Shown piece by piece: positions 11,292-22,161 of a DNA stretch of 64,000 nucleotides. A program made the translations under genes and the position numbers. Below the pieces are notes generated by a model. The model did not search any database and was not told the origin of the DNA. It saw nothing but the letters and a program-made list of their open reading frames with translations. Where the stretch lies: NCBI GenBank assembly GCA_961205875.1, contig OY540820.1:5022001-5086000 (forward strand). Direction: 5' to 3'. The number at the start of each line of letters is the position of its first letter. Positions within the stretch are counted from its first letter, which is position 1. The DNA is from Sialis fuliginosa (Eukaryota; Arthropoda; Insecta; Megaloptera; Sialidae).

Positions 11292-12668
11292 TAAGGTTGT
11301 GGCACTAGTTTTGGCAAGGACCCCAGTCATGGCAAATTATTATTAATTCAAAGTACTGAATTAGAAATATGTGTTGATATTTGATTACTAGGTACCATTT
11401 CTGAATATTAATCTATATACATTTAACTGTCGTACAGCGTGATTTGATGACAATCGGCTAATAGGTGTCAAAATGGTGGAAATTTAAACTTTATTAATTA
11501 TTATATTATCATATACAGGGTGGGGCATTTAAAGTGTTACAGATTATTATCTCAGAACCATCGCATATTTGAAAAAAATGTTTCAACCAAAGAATGTTTG
11601 GTTGTGAGGGGGTAATCGAACAGTAATATTTATTTGTTATTTTAGTGAGGCCTTCAAGGATATTTGAAGGTCAACATCATTTTTTTAAATAGGCACCTAT
11701 AGTTTTTATTTAGTAATCTTATTCTACGTGAAAAAACACGAATCTTTGATTGAAAACTTCTTTTTGAACAACTTAAGCTTTCCAAGGTACCTATCTAACA
11801 AAATAATTCAAGATTTTGAACTTTCAAGAATTTTTACTTAGAAACCATAAACTTTAGAAAAAAGTACAAGATACAAAAAATGTTCATTTTGGTCTTATAA
11901 AGTTTAAAGAATTATTTAAAAAATAAATAAAAAAAGTTTTTCTATTTATTTTATTTTAGCAAAAACAAAAAAAGAAACGAAATGTTAAAAAATTTCTAGA
12001 ATAATTCTGCAAGTTTCATTAAATCAAAATAAACATTTTTTGTATCTTGTACTTTTTCTCTAATGTTGATAATTTCTTAGTAAAAAATTCTTGAAAGTTC
12101 AAAATCTCGAAATTATTTTGTTAGATATCTTGTAAAGTGTATGATGTTAAAAAAAAAGTTTACAATGAAAGATTCGTATTTTTTCACGTAGAATAATATT
12201 ACTAAATAAAAACTATAGGTTCCTATTTAAAAAAAAATGATGTTGACCTTCAAATATCCTTGAAGGCCTCACTAAAATAACAAATAAATATTACTATTCG
12301 ATTGCCCCCTCACAACCAAACATTTTTTGGTTAAAACATTTTTTTCAAATATGCGATGGTTCTGAGATAAATATCTGTAACACTTTAAATGCCCCACCTT
12401 GTATAGCAACTGCTTTACATTGTTTCAAATTTGATGATTCTTTCTTTTATATCTTATCTGTCGTAGTACTTATCATTTTTTAATCATTTGCAAGTGTCCA
12501 TCACTGCTTGCTCATTACTGGTTTTACCTTTGCCATTACTGGTGAAAAAACATGAACAAAATAAAAGGCTATAATTTAAAAAAACAAACTATATTTACGG
12601 ACTTTGGTAAATAAATTGATTAAATAAAGAGTTACTTGTTTTATTAGTACATGAGTTCATGATAATAA
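11292..12668 (-). mobile_element. Family B MITE, copy 3, split by a foldback
   Basis: On the plus strand it starts with a mutated inverted end (TAAGGTTGTGGCACTAG, then GACCCCAGTCATGGC), reads through AAATGTATATAG-type B sequence, is interrupted at 11514-12403, and resumes AGCAACTGCTTTACATTG to AGTACATGAGTTCATGATAA. The far terminal repeat is missing. Confidence 0.85.
11514..12403. mobile_element. 890-bp foldback element with long inverted arms
   Basis: The left end TACAGGGTGGGGCATTTAAA and right end TTTAAATGCCCCACCTTGTA are complementary, and similarity of the arms continues inward for roughly 380-420 bp (for example CCTTCAAGGATATTTGAAGG in both). TA duplications lie at 11512-11513 and 12404-12405, and the host B sequence is intact across them. 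It encodes nothing. A Tc1/mariner-type mobilisation is inferred from the TA duplication. A short related fragment lies at 18949-18990. Confidence 0.88.
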
Positions 12669-12710
12669 ATCGTAATTGTAAATGTTTGCTACATTCATTA
12701 AAAAAACAAA

Positions 12711-12840
12711 CAAAATGACAGCTGCGGTAAAATTAAAATAATATTGAAAGAAAGATACATTGCTGGATGGGAATAACAATTTTACTGCATAGTGATATTT
12801 ATTGTAACAATATTTTAATTTTACCAAAGCTGTCATTTTG
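12711..12840. mobile_element. 130-bp hairpin MITE
   Basis: The left end CAAAATGACAGCTGCGGTAA and the right end ending AAAGCTGTCATTTTG are inverted repeats of about 34 bp with few mismatches. No clear target duplication was seen. Confidence 0.65.
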
Positions 12841-13404
12841 ATTTTATAAAAAACATAAAATATCAATCTTCATCGTGAATAAAATATTTTGTACTAACCC
12901 AGATGCAGAAACATTCCGTAGTCAATAAATGCCACATTTCAGGATATATTCAAACGGAAATTGAAGGAATATTCCAGTCAACATTGCTCGACGAAATGAC
13001 AAGATGTATGTTATGTGCTTCATATCTTACATAACTCGTTATAATATCGAATCTACTTAATATTTCAAATTTAAGTAGGTACGATTCTGAATAATACAAA
13101 TCAAAGATTATGTAGGTGTATGTATTGAAACACATATAATATAGGCCGGGAGCCGTCAACCCCCAAAACATACGTAATCGAGTTTCGGGCTGAATTATAT
13201 ACCAAATTAAAGCTATAACAATGTACTTTTCAAATCTTTCGGTCGGCCAGCTCATATCTTGGCAGGTAATGTAGTCCGACTAAAAGAGAAGGATGATTTT
13301 AAGGGCACTTTTACGTCATCGAGTTTCGGACTGAATTATATGCCAAATTAATTTCATGATTTTTAATACTCTTTCGAATGGAGAATTATTGAAAAACAAG
13401 TTAA
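12841..13404. other. Intron sequence with a 140-bp-spaced direct repeat
   Basis: A block beginning ATCGAGTTTCGG and running through CTGAATTATAT to CCAAATTAA occurs twice, at about 13178 and 13318, 140 bp apart. The sequence at 13345-13404 (TATTACTCTTTCGAATGG-like) is repeated at 13945-14001 before another family B end. Confidence 0.6.
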
Positions 13405-13441
13405 GTAAGGCACCAGTTATGGCCTCTATAAGAACAAGTTT
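13405..13441 (+). mobile_element. Family B terminal fragment, copy 4
   Basis: Only the first ~37 bp of family B remain (GGCACCAGTTATGGCC, then CTATAAGAACAAG). Confidence 0.6.
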
Positions 13442-14001
13442 TTGTTTTCAAAACCTATCATCCTTCAAAAATTTGGAGGTTGGGACTATTTTTTCCATGA
13501 TGTACAACACATGAATAAACGATGTCAGTAAGTCTGTCTTGTGCTTAGATGGGACAAAAAAATATGTCATCAGGGGTTGAACTAACAGTAGTTATCCGGA
13601 CAATAATGATGTTCTACTGTTTTTCTTTTATTTAATTTTTAGAGTAATGAAATGTATTTTTAATGATTCACTTGATGAAAAATAGTCGTCCCTGAGGAAA
13701 GGAGTCCAAAAAATCTCGCCCAAGGCGCGCCAGATTTGCTAAGACCAACGAAATGACTTGATTTATAAAATAATTACTAAACAATCTGACTACCTGCTAT
13801 GCGTGCCTTAAAATTCTCTTAATAGCACTGTATTATTTTATGTTATTAATATATTATGGAGGTTGGTTGCAGTCAGAGACACGTAGGCAGAGTGGGTTGT
13901 CTATATTCAGTAATCATTGGATTTAAAAAAATCTACAATACACAATTTCCTTGATTTTTAATACTCTTTCGAATGGCGACTTACTGAAAAACAAGTAAAG
14001 G
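13442..14001. other. Intron sequence with a hAT-end fragment
   Basis: At about 13713-13748 the plus strand reads AATCTCGCCCAAGGCGCGCC then AGATTTGCTAAGACC, the complement of the hAT-like end at 60908-60945. The remainder is unassigned. Confidence 0.5.
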
Positions 14002-14436
14002 TAAAGGCACTAGTTATAGCCGCTATAAGAGCAAGTTTTTTTTTTGATTAATGGGCTTATTTTTTATAATTCTCATCAACTCATGTTACTAATAAAACCG
14101 AATTTGTTGTTTTTTAAATTATAGCCTTTTATTTTCTATGTTTTTGATAGACACTCGCTAATGATTACAAAATGATAAATACTACAACACAAAAGATATT
14201 AAAAAAAAAGAATCGTCAAATTTGAAACAATGTAAAGCAGTTACTATGATAATATAATAATTAATAAATAAATTATACTATTTAATTTAAATGTCCACCA
14301 TTTTGACGCTGTAAGACAGTTAAATGTATATAGATTAATATTCAGAAATGGCAGTTATCAAATATCAACAAATATTTCTAATTCAGTACATTTAATTAAA
14401 CAATTGCCATAACTAAGGTCCTTGCCAATACCTTAA
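14002..14436 (+). mobile_element. Family B MITE, copy 5
   Basis: It runs from GGCACTAGTTATAGCCGC to a mutated right end (CCTTGCCAATACCTTAA). Both termini are recognisable but diverged, and the internal part is shortened. Confidence 0.75.
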
Positions 14437-15184
14437 TTATTTTTGACAAAGTTAATATTTTTTTATTTATAAATACATGTTGCAGTCTTTTTTCTATTGC
14501 ATGTAGAATATTACACACATACATTAAAACATTACATGTATAATAAAATAAATGTAAATGGCATTTAAACATTAATAAAATCAATAGAAAGTACAGAAAA
14601 AAGGAGTAAAAATTTAAATAAATTGACGATTTTAAACTCGGAATATAATAGAATGCGTACCAATCTGAAATGAGAACTTCAATTTAAATTTTGGATACGA
14701 TATTTTCATTTAATATTCATTGATCAATGAATATTAATTTGCAATGTTACTCAAAAGTTTTCTTCACTTCTATATTTTTATAGCAAGAGTTAAGATAAGT
14801 GTTGAAAATATCAACGTTTAAATTTAATTTCGTTTTTTATTTGCAATTTAAAACATCTTGAATTGTTTCTGTATTAAGTGTCAGTGAAAAATCTGATAAA
14901 ATATTTATATTTGAAAATGAGAATTAATTACGAGAAAAATTTATTAAATTTGAGACAAAATGTTTGTTTCATTTAATTATTATCATATAAATGTACACTG
15001 TTATGCACAACCTTAAACTACGCTCATTTCGAAATATTAATTCTTGATATGTATGTACAAATAAAAATACATTTTGTATTTTGCAAACTTTTTCTATTAG
15101 AAAAACAGAAATAAATTTTAGTTATTTGACGCTTGGTTGATTAATTAGATACACCTTCAATAAAAACCTAAACAATGTTTTTCT
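14437..15184. other. AT-rich intron stretch, nothing recognised
   Basis: No repeat boundaries, exons or RNA genes were recognised here. Confidence 0.5.
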
Positions 15185-15560
15185 TTCTCGCAATATTGCA
15201 GATACGAGAAGCTTTGTGATCGTTTTAGAATGAAACAAAAATTTTTTTCTCCTATTTCAAAATTTTAAATTGATCTTTCCGTTTCACTTTTCGTTTCGTG
15301 TCTGTCTGTCTGTCCACCCATCCGTGTGTCTGCCCCCTGATTCCTTGTTGCACGCATAACTCATGAACCACTAAACCGAAAAAATAATCAGGTACGTTTT
15401 AAGAAAAATTTCGAACTAATATTTTTTAGTAAAATTGTATAAAAATTAAATGATTAACCAATTCCAGGCAATTTATCAAAACACTATCGGTTTTTATTTA
15501 AATTGTTCAATAATGAACTACCATTGGTGAATTTAGCACGAGGAAGCACTGTGCATTTAC
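15185..15560 (+). repeat. Family A, copy 2 (large internal deletion)
   Basis: The 5' part (TCTCGCAATATTGCAGATAC, the GTCT tract, AACTCATGAACCACTAAACC) is joined directly to the 3' part (AATAATCAGGTACGTTTTAA to CACGAGGAAGCACTGTGCA), removing about 400 bp. Confidence 0.8.
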
Positions 15561-16230
15561 ATTATATAGAAAATTTGTCTCGATTATCAATTTTAAGAGC
15601 TGAAAAACCCATTTAAACATATTTTTTTTATTAAACGCATTTATTTTTCGGATTCACAGCAACTTTTTAGCAATTTATGTAGACACGTTGGAAGAAATTT
15701 TGAAATATAGTTGTAAAGCAAATATTTTTGAAAATTGTAATGTCTCGGGAACTTTATTTGTCTTGAAAACTAAATTAAACTTCAAATGGCTGTAATTTTT
15801 TTCCCACAAAGCCTATGGATGGGGACTTTTGTGTACAGACGTACTATATGGGTACCAAATTTCATCGCACTCCGAATTTAAATCCCTTCGTTGCCTGTAC
15901 TATTAATTTATTTAAAAAATCAAAATCATTCTATATTTTTATTTAAAACTAAAACGAATATTCTTGTGTACTGCATATTTCATATTTCAAATATCATAAT
16001 ATATTTGTATTTAATATGAAAATCAATTTGGATGTTTCATGACTATTCACTGACAATAGTTTATTTTAAACCACTCTACTGGGTATTATACAAGGAAATA
16101 TTGCCATTGGAATTGTTATAAAATTCATAGAGTATATGATTTATTACTCGAGAACTGTAAATTCTCACACCTTCATAACAACTCATTTCAATTCATAGAA
16201 TATTGTATTGATTTCCGTCCACATTACATA
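15561..16230. other. Intron stretch, nothing recognised
   Basis: AT-rich. At 15840-15880 a GGGTACCAAATTTCATCGCA block resembles the response-like segments in other repeats, but no ends were found. Confidence 0.4.
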
Positions 16231-17171
16231 AATATAGTTTAAAATACACACAACATCACAAGTATATTTAAAACGAAAATAGGGGGATATATATGACCAA
16301 ACGTTTAAAATACAAAAAACATCTGCAAAGTAAATGCACAGAGCTTCCTCGTGCTAAATTCACCAAATGTAGTTATTTATTCAACAATTTAAATAAAAAC
16401 CGATAATGTTTAAATAAATTGCCTGGAATTGGTAAACCATTTAATTTTTATACAATTTTACTTAAAATAAAATTTTTCTTAAAACGTACCTGATTATTTT
16501 TTCATAAATTTTTAATTTTTTGATAATTTTAATCTAAATCTAAATTTATGCAAACGTCAAGAAGACATTTAAAACGCCAAAATGACATTTGAAACGTCAA
16601 AATGACTTTTAATATGTCCAAGCAAATATCAATTTAGAAAAACAAAACACGATTTTTAAAAATAAATTGAGATAAATCTTTGTTAGGGAATATTTTACAA
16701 CAAACGTTGTAGACCCAAATTTAATTCCATAAAATTTTCACGTAACATGTGTCGTTCTTGAGATATCTTGAAAAAATAAATATTTTGGGATGTCACCCCT
16801 CCCCCTTACACACGATTTTGAAATGGGACCGTCCTCAAGCCAGACCCAACCATCCGACCAAGTTTCAACAATATCGGTTCAGTGGTTCATGAGTTATGCG
16901 TGTGACAAGGATTCACGGGACAGACGGACAGATACACGGACAGACAGACAGAAATGGAACGAAAAGTATTTGTCTTGATGTGAAACGGAAAGATAAATTT
17001 AAAATTTTGAAATCGGAGAACATTTTTTTGTCTCAATCTAAAACGATCACAAAGCTTCTCGTATCTTCGATATTGCGAGGAAGCAATATAGTTTAAAATA
17101 CACACAATATCACAGGCATATTTAAAACGAAAATAGGGGATATTTATGACCAAACGTTTGAAATACAAAAT
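16231..17171. repeat. Direct duplication of 85-90 bp flanking family A copy 3
   Basis: Copies at about 16231-16318 and 17085-17171 both read AATATAGTTTAAAATACACA, then AAAACGAAAATAGGGG and ATGACCAAACGTTT. They differ at only a handful of positions and sit immediately outside the two ends of the intervening family A element. Confidence 0.8.
16319..17088 (-). repeat. Family A, copy 3
   Basis: A near-complete minus-strand copy. It starts CATCTGCAAAGTAAATGCAC and ends TCGATATTGCGAGGAAGCAA. The GTCY tract appears as its complement at 16920-16955. It lies between the two members of the 85-90 bp direct duplication. Confidence 0.88.
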
Positions 17172-17755
17172 ATATATACATATATATAAAATTTGATCAT
17201 CTTTTTCTCAAATACAAGATTATACGACGTACAATCCCATAAAGAAATCCTTATATTGCAGTATTATGTACAAGTGGCGCATTCTTTACTAGCAGACAAA
17301 CAATGTGGCGTCATTGTGGCATATTGGGATTTATAGTTTTATCTTGGACCCCGAACATTGTAAATGCTAAACGAGGATAGATCCAGTATCGTTTACAATG
17401 AAAGCGTATCTACGTTTCTTTTCTAACAGAACGGACCGCATAGATGTCCTCCATGTGGAATCAAATCGAACTGTGCTAAATTTATGGCCTCGCATTTCAC
17501 AGTTCGTAGACAAGACTGTATATCATAGCTTAAAGAAAACTCATTTCGTTATAATTGAATCAACCCGAAAATGTAGATTGTGTTTTTTTATTTATGAGAT
17601 ACGGTATAGGTATGTACGTATGTATATATGTTTTTGAATAAAATATTATGTATACATTTGAAGAAAAAAACATGCTTGCTCTCTTCTAATATTATCTTGT
17701 TACTGTTTTATATTCACTGTTTTTAATCAATGTTGATTATAGTAAATATTTATAT
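17172..17755. other. Intron stretch, nothing recognised
   Basis: An open frame at 17398-17637 has mixed composition but no splice context or recognisable family, so it is not called. Confidence 0.45.
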
Positions 17756-18920
17756 AAGGTACTGGCTGCTATTTACTGTTTTTGTGATTCTCATGAACTC
17801 ATGTAACTAATAAAACAAGTACCTCTTTATTAAATCGATTTAATTACTGAAGTTTGCAAATATAGTTTGTTTTTAAATTATAGCTTAAATTTTTGATCGA
17901 GTAATGTATAAAGTAAAACCAGTAATAAGCACGCAGTGATGGACACTTGCAAATAATTACAAAATGATAAGTACCTACTATGACACAAAAGTTATAAATT
18001 AAAGAATCGTAAAATTTAAACAATTTAAAGCAGTTGCGCCGCGACTAACAATCACACGAGTGCGAAAAACGCATTTTACACCCGAGGTGCACACAACATT
18101 TTTTCTACAACCCTATTTATTATATAATATTAACAATAATATAATATGATAATTAATTTATATACTTTGTATTTTGCTATATTAATATTAAAATTCAACT
18201 CTAGTAAGCTTTCCACAAAATTTTTGACAATTCTATTTTCATTCAAATGTGTTTCTTAATTTGTTATTGATATAATATAAGATGGATAAGTGGTGATATT
18301 GAAAAAGAACATGAGTGTGTACCACCAGAGATATCATAAGCTGCAAATTCTGTAATTTTAAATTTACTATCTGCAGAATCTAAATTGATATATGAAAATT
18401 ACACATAATACCACGAATTGTGCCAAGAAAAAAATCTTAAGGTATTGTCTATAATTTATTTAATTTTATTAATAATTTTTTTCATTACAATAATTAATAT
18501 AGTGCTTAATTAATACTATAATACAATAGTATTAATTTAATTCATTAATCGTAAAAAATATAAAAATGTATGTGTTACTATGGGAACAGTAAACACTTTT
18601 GCGAACGCCGTGCGTAAAAGTACTTTTTACGCACGGCGAGAGCAAAAGTACTACTTTACACACTGGAATGTCAATGAAAAAGCTTACTTTTTTAAACGGT
18701 TGTAGAAAAAATAAATTATACTAATAATGAGTTTAAATGTCCACCATTTTGACGCCTATTGGCCGATTGTCATCAAATCACGATGTAAGACAGTTAAATG
18801 TATATAGATTAATATTCAGAAATGATAGTAATCAAATATTAACAAATATTTCTGATTCAGTACATTTAATTAAAAAATAGCCATTATTGGGGTCGTATCC
18901 AAGACTGGTTTCAGTACCTT
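17756..18920 (+). mobile_element. Family B MITE, copy 6, with a nested insertion
   Basis: It starts AAGGTACTGGCTGCTAT and ends CAAGACTGGTTTCAGTACCTT. Between AAAGCAGTTG (18036) and AAATTATACTAATAATGAGT (18712) it holds about 674 bp that other copies lack. Confidence 0.8.
18037..18711. mobile_element. Insertion inside family B copy 6
   Basis: The segment begins CGCCGCGACTAACAATCACA and carries an inverted TTTTTTCTACAACC (18101-18114) and GGTTGTAGAAAAAA (18698-18711). It contains a compact hairpin at 18606-18638 (CGCCGTGCGTAAAAG and its complement). Family unknown, and exact ends are uncertain. Confidence 0.55.
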
Positions 18921-18948
18921 ATTTATTAAATAGTATATGTACTGGAGT

Positions 18949-18990
18949 ACAGGGTGGGGCATAAAGATCTCTCAAACTTTGAAGGGGTAT
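18949..18990 (+). mobile_element. Terminal fragment related to the 890-bp foldback
   Basis: It begins GTACAGGGTGGGGCAT like the 11514 end, then diverges. No partner end was found. Confidence 0.45.
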
Positions 18991-19004
18991 TACATTTTTA
19001 TATA

Positions 19005-19177
19005 CAGTATAACCTTAATATAACGAGCCTCAATATAACGATTTCCTCGATTTAACAATTTTTTCGAAATCCCCTAGAACTGTCCGTAAGAGCTAATGCA
19101 ACCTCACTGTAACAAATTACTTGGTATAACGAATATTTTCTACTTCCCTTCAGTTTTGTTATATCGAGGTTGTACTG
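19005..19177. mobile_element. pogo/Tigger-like MITE
   Basis: The left end CAGTATAACCTTAATATAAC and the right end TATATCGAGGTTGTACTG are inverted repeats flanked by TA (19003-19004 and 19178-19179). CAG-type ends followed by AACCTCGATATAACG-like sequence are typical of pogo-type Tc1/mariner relatives. Confidence 0.75.
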
Positions 19178-19544
19178 TATTAGTAATAATATATATAAAT
19201 GTATATAAATATGTATTTATGAAAAGAACTTAAGAAACAGTTTTGTCTCAAACGGTTATTAATAAATTTCTTCATCACTTACTGCCTCTGAATTTTCTGC
19301 ATTTAACGGTCCTAGGTCTGCCAGGTGAACGGCATAATACGCTTGAACAAATTTTGAATAAAGTTTTGATAACCTTACTTGAAAATTTATTTTTATAACT
19401 ACTTAATTAATTGGTCTGGTTTTCTATTTACTATAACAATGCAAAACCTCTACTTTCTTGAACAAAATAGCTAGAAGGCTGCAATAGACATAGGGCTGTT
19501 GATTCCATAAGTTTTCATTTTTCCAATTCGGTATGGAACATTAA

Positions 19545-20339
19545 TGCCCGGTCTCACCGCTCAGACTTATTTCTGTTCCTTAGCAAAGTGTTCCTTAGTC
19601 TTAAGTTGAACTTAAATTTTACGGCGATCTCACAGGTCTATCTTATCATATAGTTAGCCAAGTGTCAAAGAACAAAATTCTGGGGAATTTTGATTTTTGA
19701 TGTACGTTACTATGATGCAAGTTTATAATTTTTTTGTATCCAAATTTTGAATATGAATTGTGGATTTGATTTGTACTGTAATTGTTATCCAAAAAATATT
19801 CAGTAATACATGGATATATCAAAACCGATAAAAGAGAGGAACGAGTTTCACGCAGGAATATAAAATATTGCCTCTTTTATATTTTAAATATATAAAATTT
19901 CAAAGTATTATAATTTTTGTTATTTTTTATATTAGTTTTAAGAAATACTACTAACATGTCATATAAATATTCGAGTCTATTTTTCAAACAAGCTATCAAA
20001 GCTAACACTGGAGGCTTTGTTAAACGAAACAGTTTTAAAAAGGTTAATTTTGACATATCATGAAAATGGTTAGATATATCTATAGTAAAATTGGCTTGAA
20101 ATGCTATAAACTAACCTATGATATCTATATCATTGAACTCAATAATTTTATCAAAAATGTTTACAATATTCATTTTTGTGTACAGTTTTCAGCTTAAGTG
20201 AAACTAAAGTATCACTTAAATTTAGGTGATAGGTACTTAACGACTTAAGGAACACTTAAATCGTTGGTGCAACAATTAAAATGTTTTATGAGTTCCATAA
20301 TAGCTAAGGTTAAGCGGTGAGATCGGCCATAAAAATGGT
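19545..20339. mobile_element. PIF/Harbinger-like MITE abutting a beat exon
   Basis: The ends TGCCCGGTCTCACCGC and GCGGTGAGATCGGCCA are inverted, flanked by TAA on both sides (19542-19544, 20340-20342). A three-base TWA duplication fits PIF/Harbinger; the family call is inferred. The right end lies 28 bp from the beat exon at 20368, so the acceptor's branch-point region lies at the edge of the insertion. Confidence 0.7.
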
Positions 20340-20367
20340 ATATAGTTTCTAATTTTTTTTGTTCTAG

Positions 20368-20635
20368 GTTCTAGAAAATCTGGCAACAATCAACACTGTG
20401 ATAAAAGAAAACGTGACGAGCGGTTTAAGTCAAACGCATTCAGAACTTCTTGGGGGAGCTTTGGAAGAGGCTTTACCTGGTACAATAAGAGTACGCTGTG
20501 AAGCGACACTTCTTGATGTTTACCACGATGTAGCCGAGTTAAATATTGAACCACCGCCTCCACCATTAGCCCCTCCCGCTGGCCCTATCACTGGCCCAAC
20601 CGCACCATTGGGACTGAGTGACAGTTCACAGTATA
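20368..20635 (+). CDS. beat exon: end of Ig domain 2 and proline-rich linker
   Basis: The acceptor is TTTTTTTGTTCTAG; a second TAG seven bases later is out of frame. In phase 0 the exon gives residues 162-250 plus one base. It has ENVTSG glycosylation (Asn 176) and the Ig2 F-strand cysteine in GTIRVRCEATLLDVYHDVAE (Cys 205), then ELNIE and a linker of prolines and glycines (residues 223-243). The donor region reads TATAGTAAGTAAG, offering GT at 20636 or 20640. The first is preferred because it leads to a small-residue plus hydrophobic tail in the last exon. Confidence 0.9.
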
Positions 20636-20771
20636 GTAAGTAAGAATGTACAGTCAATCATTTTCCAATGCACTAATTATATCATTACGCTGCGTTCATA
20701 CGACATAGTATTTCCTGTATCGGTTATAAACCGTATCTAGTTTTAACACGACATAGTTTATTTTCTTAGAT

Positions 20772-20936
20772 ACAGCCGTATTCATAAACGTTCCTTATCT
20801 CAAGGTCTGAAGAAGCTTTGATCAAGGAAGCTAGCGACCTACCTTGAGATAAGGAAGCCTTGATGCTCAAGGAAGGTTTATGAAACGTCAATTGAGTAAC
20901 AAAGAATCCTTATTCCTCAAGGAGGAATATGGCTGT
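20772..20936. mobile_element. 165-bp MITE
   Basis: The ends ACAGCCGTATTCATAAACG and GGAATATGGCTGT are inverted. Inside there are further CCTTATCTCAAGG / CCTTGAGATAAGG inverted blocks, giving a strongly foldable sequence. It lies directly next to family A copy 4. Confidence 0.7.
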
Positions 20937-20940
20937 TAAT

Positions 20941-21755
20941 ATTGCTTCCTCGCAATATCGAAGATACGAGAAACTTTGTGATCGTTTCAGATTGAGAAAA
21001 AAATGCTCTCCGATTTTGAAATTTTTAATTGATCTTTCCGTTTCACGTCAAGACAAACACTTTTCGTTCCATGTCTGCCTGTCTGTCCGTCTGTCCCCTG
21101 AATCCTTGTCACACGCATAACTCATGAACCCCTTAACCGATATTATTGAAACTTGGTCGGATGGTTGGGTCTGGCTTGAGGACGGTCCCATTTTAAAATT
21201 ATCAAAATCGTGTGTAAGAGGGAGGGGTGACATCCCAAAATATTTATTTTTTCAAGATATCCCAAGAACGACATATTTTACGTGAAAATTTTATAGAATC
21301 TTTTTTGTAGAGCATTAAATTTTCTATAATATAGATCTACAACGTTTGTTGTAAAATATTCCCTTACTAAGATTTATCTCAATTTATTTTAAAAATTCGT
21401 GTTTTGTTTTTCTAAATTGATATTTGCTTGGACATATTAAATGTCATTTTGACGTTTTAAATGTCATTTTGGTTTTTAAATGTCATTTTGATGTTTTAAA
21501 TGTCTTTTTGACGTTTGCATAAATTTAGATTTAGATTGAAATCGTCAAAAAATTAAAAATATATGAAAAAATAATCAGGTGCGTTTTAAGAAAAATTTCG
21601 AACTAATATTTTTTAGTGAAATTGTATAAAAATTGAATGGTTAACCAATTCCAGGCAATTTATCTAAACACTATCGGTTTTTATTTAAATTGTTCAATAA
21701 TTAACTACCTTTGGTGAATTTAGCACCAGGAAGCACTGTGCATTTACTTGGCAGA
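20941..21755 (+). repeat. Family A, copy 4 (full length)
   Basis: A near-complete copy from ATTGCTTCCTCGCAATATCG to CAGGAAGCACTGTGCATTTA. A run of four to five diverged TTTTAAATGTCATTTTGAC units (about 21430-21520) is internal to the family. Confidence 0.88.
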
Positions 21756-21795
21756 TTTTTTTTATTTAAGATAAACTAATGGCGTTTAAAATAAA

Positions 21796-21900
21796 ATATC
21801 TGCCATGGGAGCCACGGGACTTTCTTATACGTAATCCTGACAGTGAAAAGTGTACGTGATTCTTAGTTCTTGGTTTGAACTTTTTATAAAACTGTATAAA
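21796..21900 (-). repeat. Family C end fragment
   Basis: It matches the complement of the family C 3' end (GGACTTTCTTATACGTAATC, then CTGACAGTGAAAAGTGTACG). The remainder of the element is absent. Confidence 0.7.
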
Positions 21901-22090
21901 ATATTTTAATGTCTAAAAATCTAATAGACGAATTTTTTTCAAAAGGTTACATTTTTTACACGAACTATATTATTGTTGACAATTCCAAACGGAGCAGAAT
22001 TATTTGTGTTAGAAGTAATTTAGTTTGTAAACAAACATTTTTCTTCATTCAACTGATACCTTGTTTTTTATTTATCTCTTTTTCTTGCAG

Positions 22091-22161
22091 GTTCTGCGAT
22101 TTCCACATCTTCTACGTCGTTATGTGTTTTCATTCTTATAATTCTTTGTTATTTATATTAG
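22091..22161 (+). CDS. beat last exon: hydrophobic C-terminal tail and stop
   Basis: In the preferred frame the exon encodes SSAISTSSTS followed by LCVFILIILCYLY and TAG (22159-22161). Small residues followed by a short hydrophobic C-terminus with no cytoplasmic tail is the pattern of a GPI-attachment signal, and several Beat proteins are predicted to be GPI-anchored. If the alternative donor at 20640 is used, the reading shifts and ends at 22169 with a different, also hydrophobic, tail. The 3' UTR follows. Confidence 0.82.

Larger units (their letters stand above)
11256..20367 (+). other. 9.1 kb beat intron filled with nested repeats
   Basis: The intron contains, in order: family B copy 3 with a nested 890-bp foldback, a 130-bp hairpin element, a hAT-end fragment, B copies 4 and 5, A copies 2 and 3, B copy 6 with a nested insertion, a fragment of the 890-bp foldback family, a pogo-like MITE and a PIF-like MITE that ends 28 bp before the next exon. 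No additional beat exon was seen, and the flanking exons join in frame without one. Confidence 0.85.
20636..22090 (+). other. Last beat intron, filled by repeats
   Basis: It contains a 165-bp MITE, family A copy 4 and a family C end fragment. It ends in a pyrimidine-rich acceptor, CTTTTTCTTGCAG. Confidence 0.85.
8938..22161 (+). other. beaten path (beat) family gene, 3' part, exons plus introns
   Basis: Four exons with consensus splice sites join in frame into 273 residues: two Ig-like domains, a proline-rich linker and a hydrophobic C-terminal tail. Beat proteins are secreted or membrane-anchored neuronal cell-surface proteins; in Drosophila they bind Sidestep-family receptors and steer motor axons and synapse choice. 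Expected features are present: paired Ig cysteines 25/93 and 142/205, tryptophans 39 and 155, the SGVYKCEVTADAPLF signature, and NIT and NVT glycosylation sites. The first exon(s) are missing: the first visible exon begins with two bases of a split codon. Introns are 1833, 9112 and 1455 bp. From memory the TADAPLFHT-DIRS stretch is closest to Beat-III/VI-like proteins, but I do not assign a paralogue. No coding damage is visible, so the gene looks functional. Confidence 0.93.

Noticed and set aside
20368-20374. Second acceptor TAG seven bases into the beat exon
   Set aside because: Its use would shift the frame out of the Ig2 sequence, and the upstream TAG keeps phase 0.
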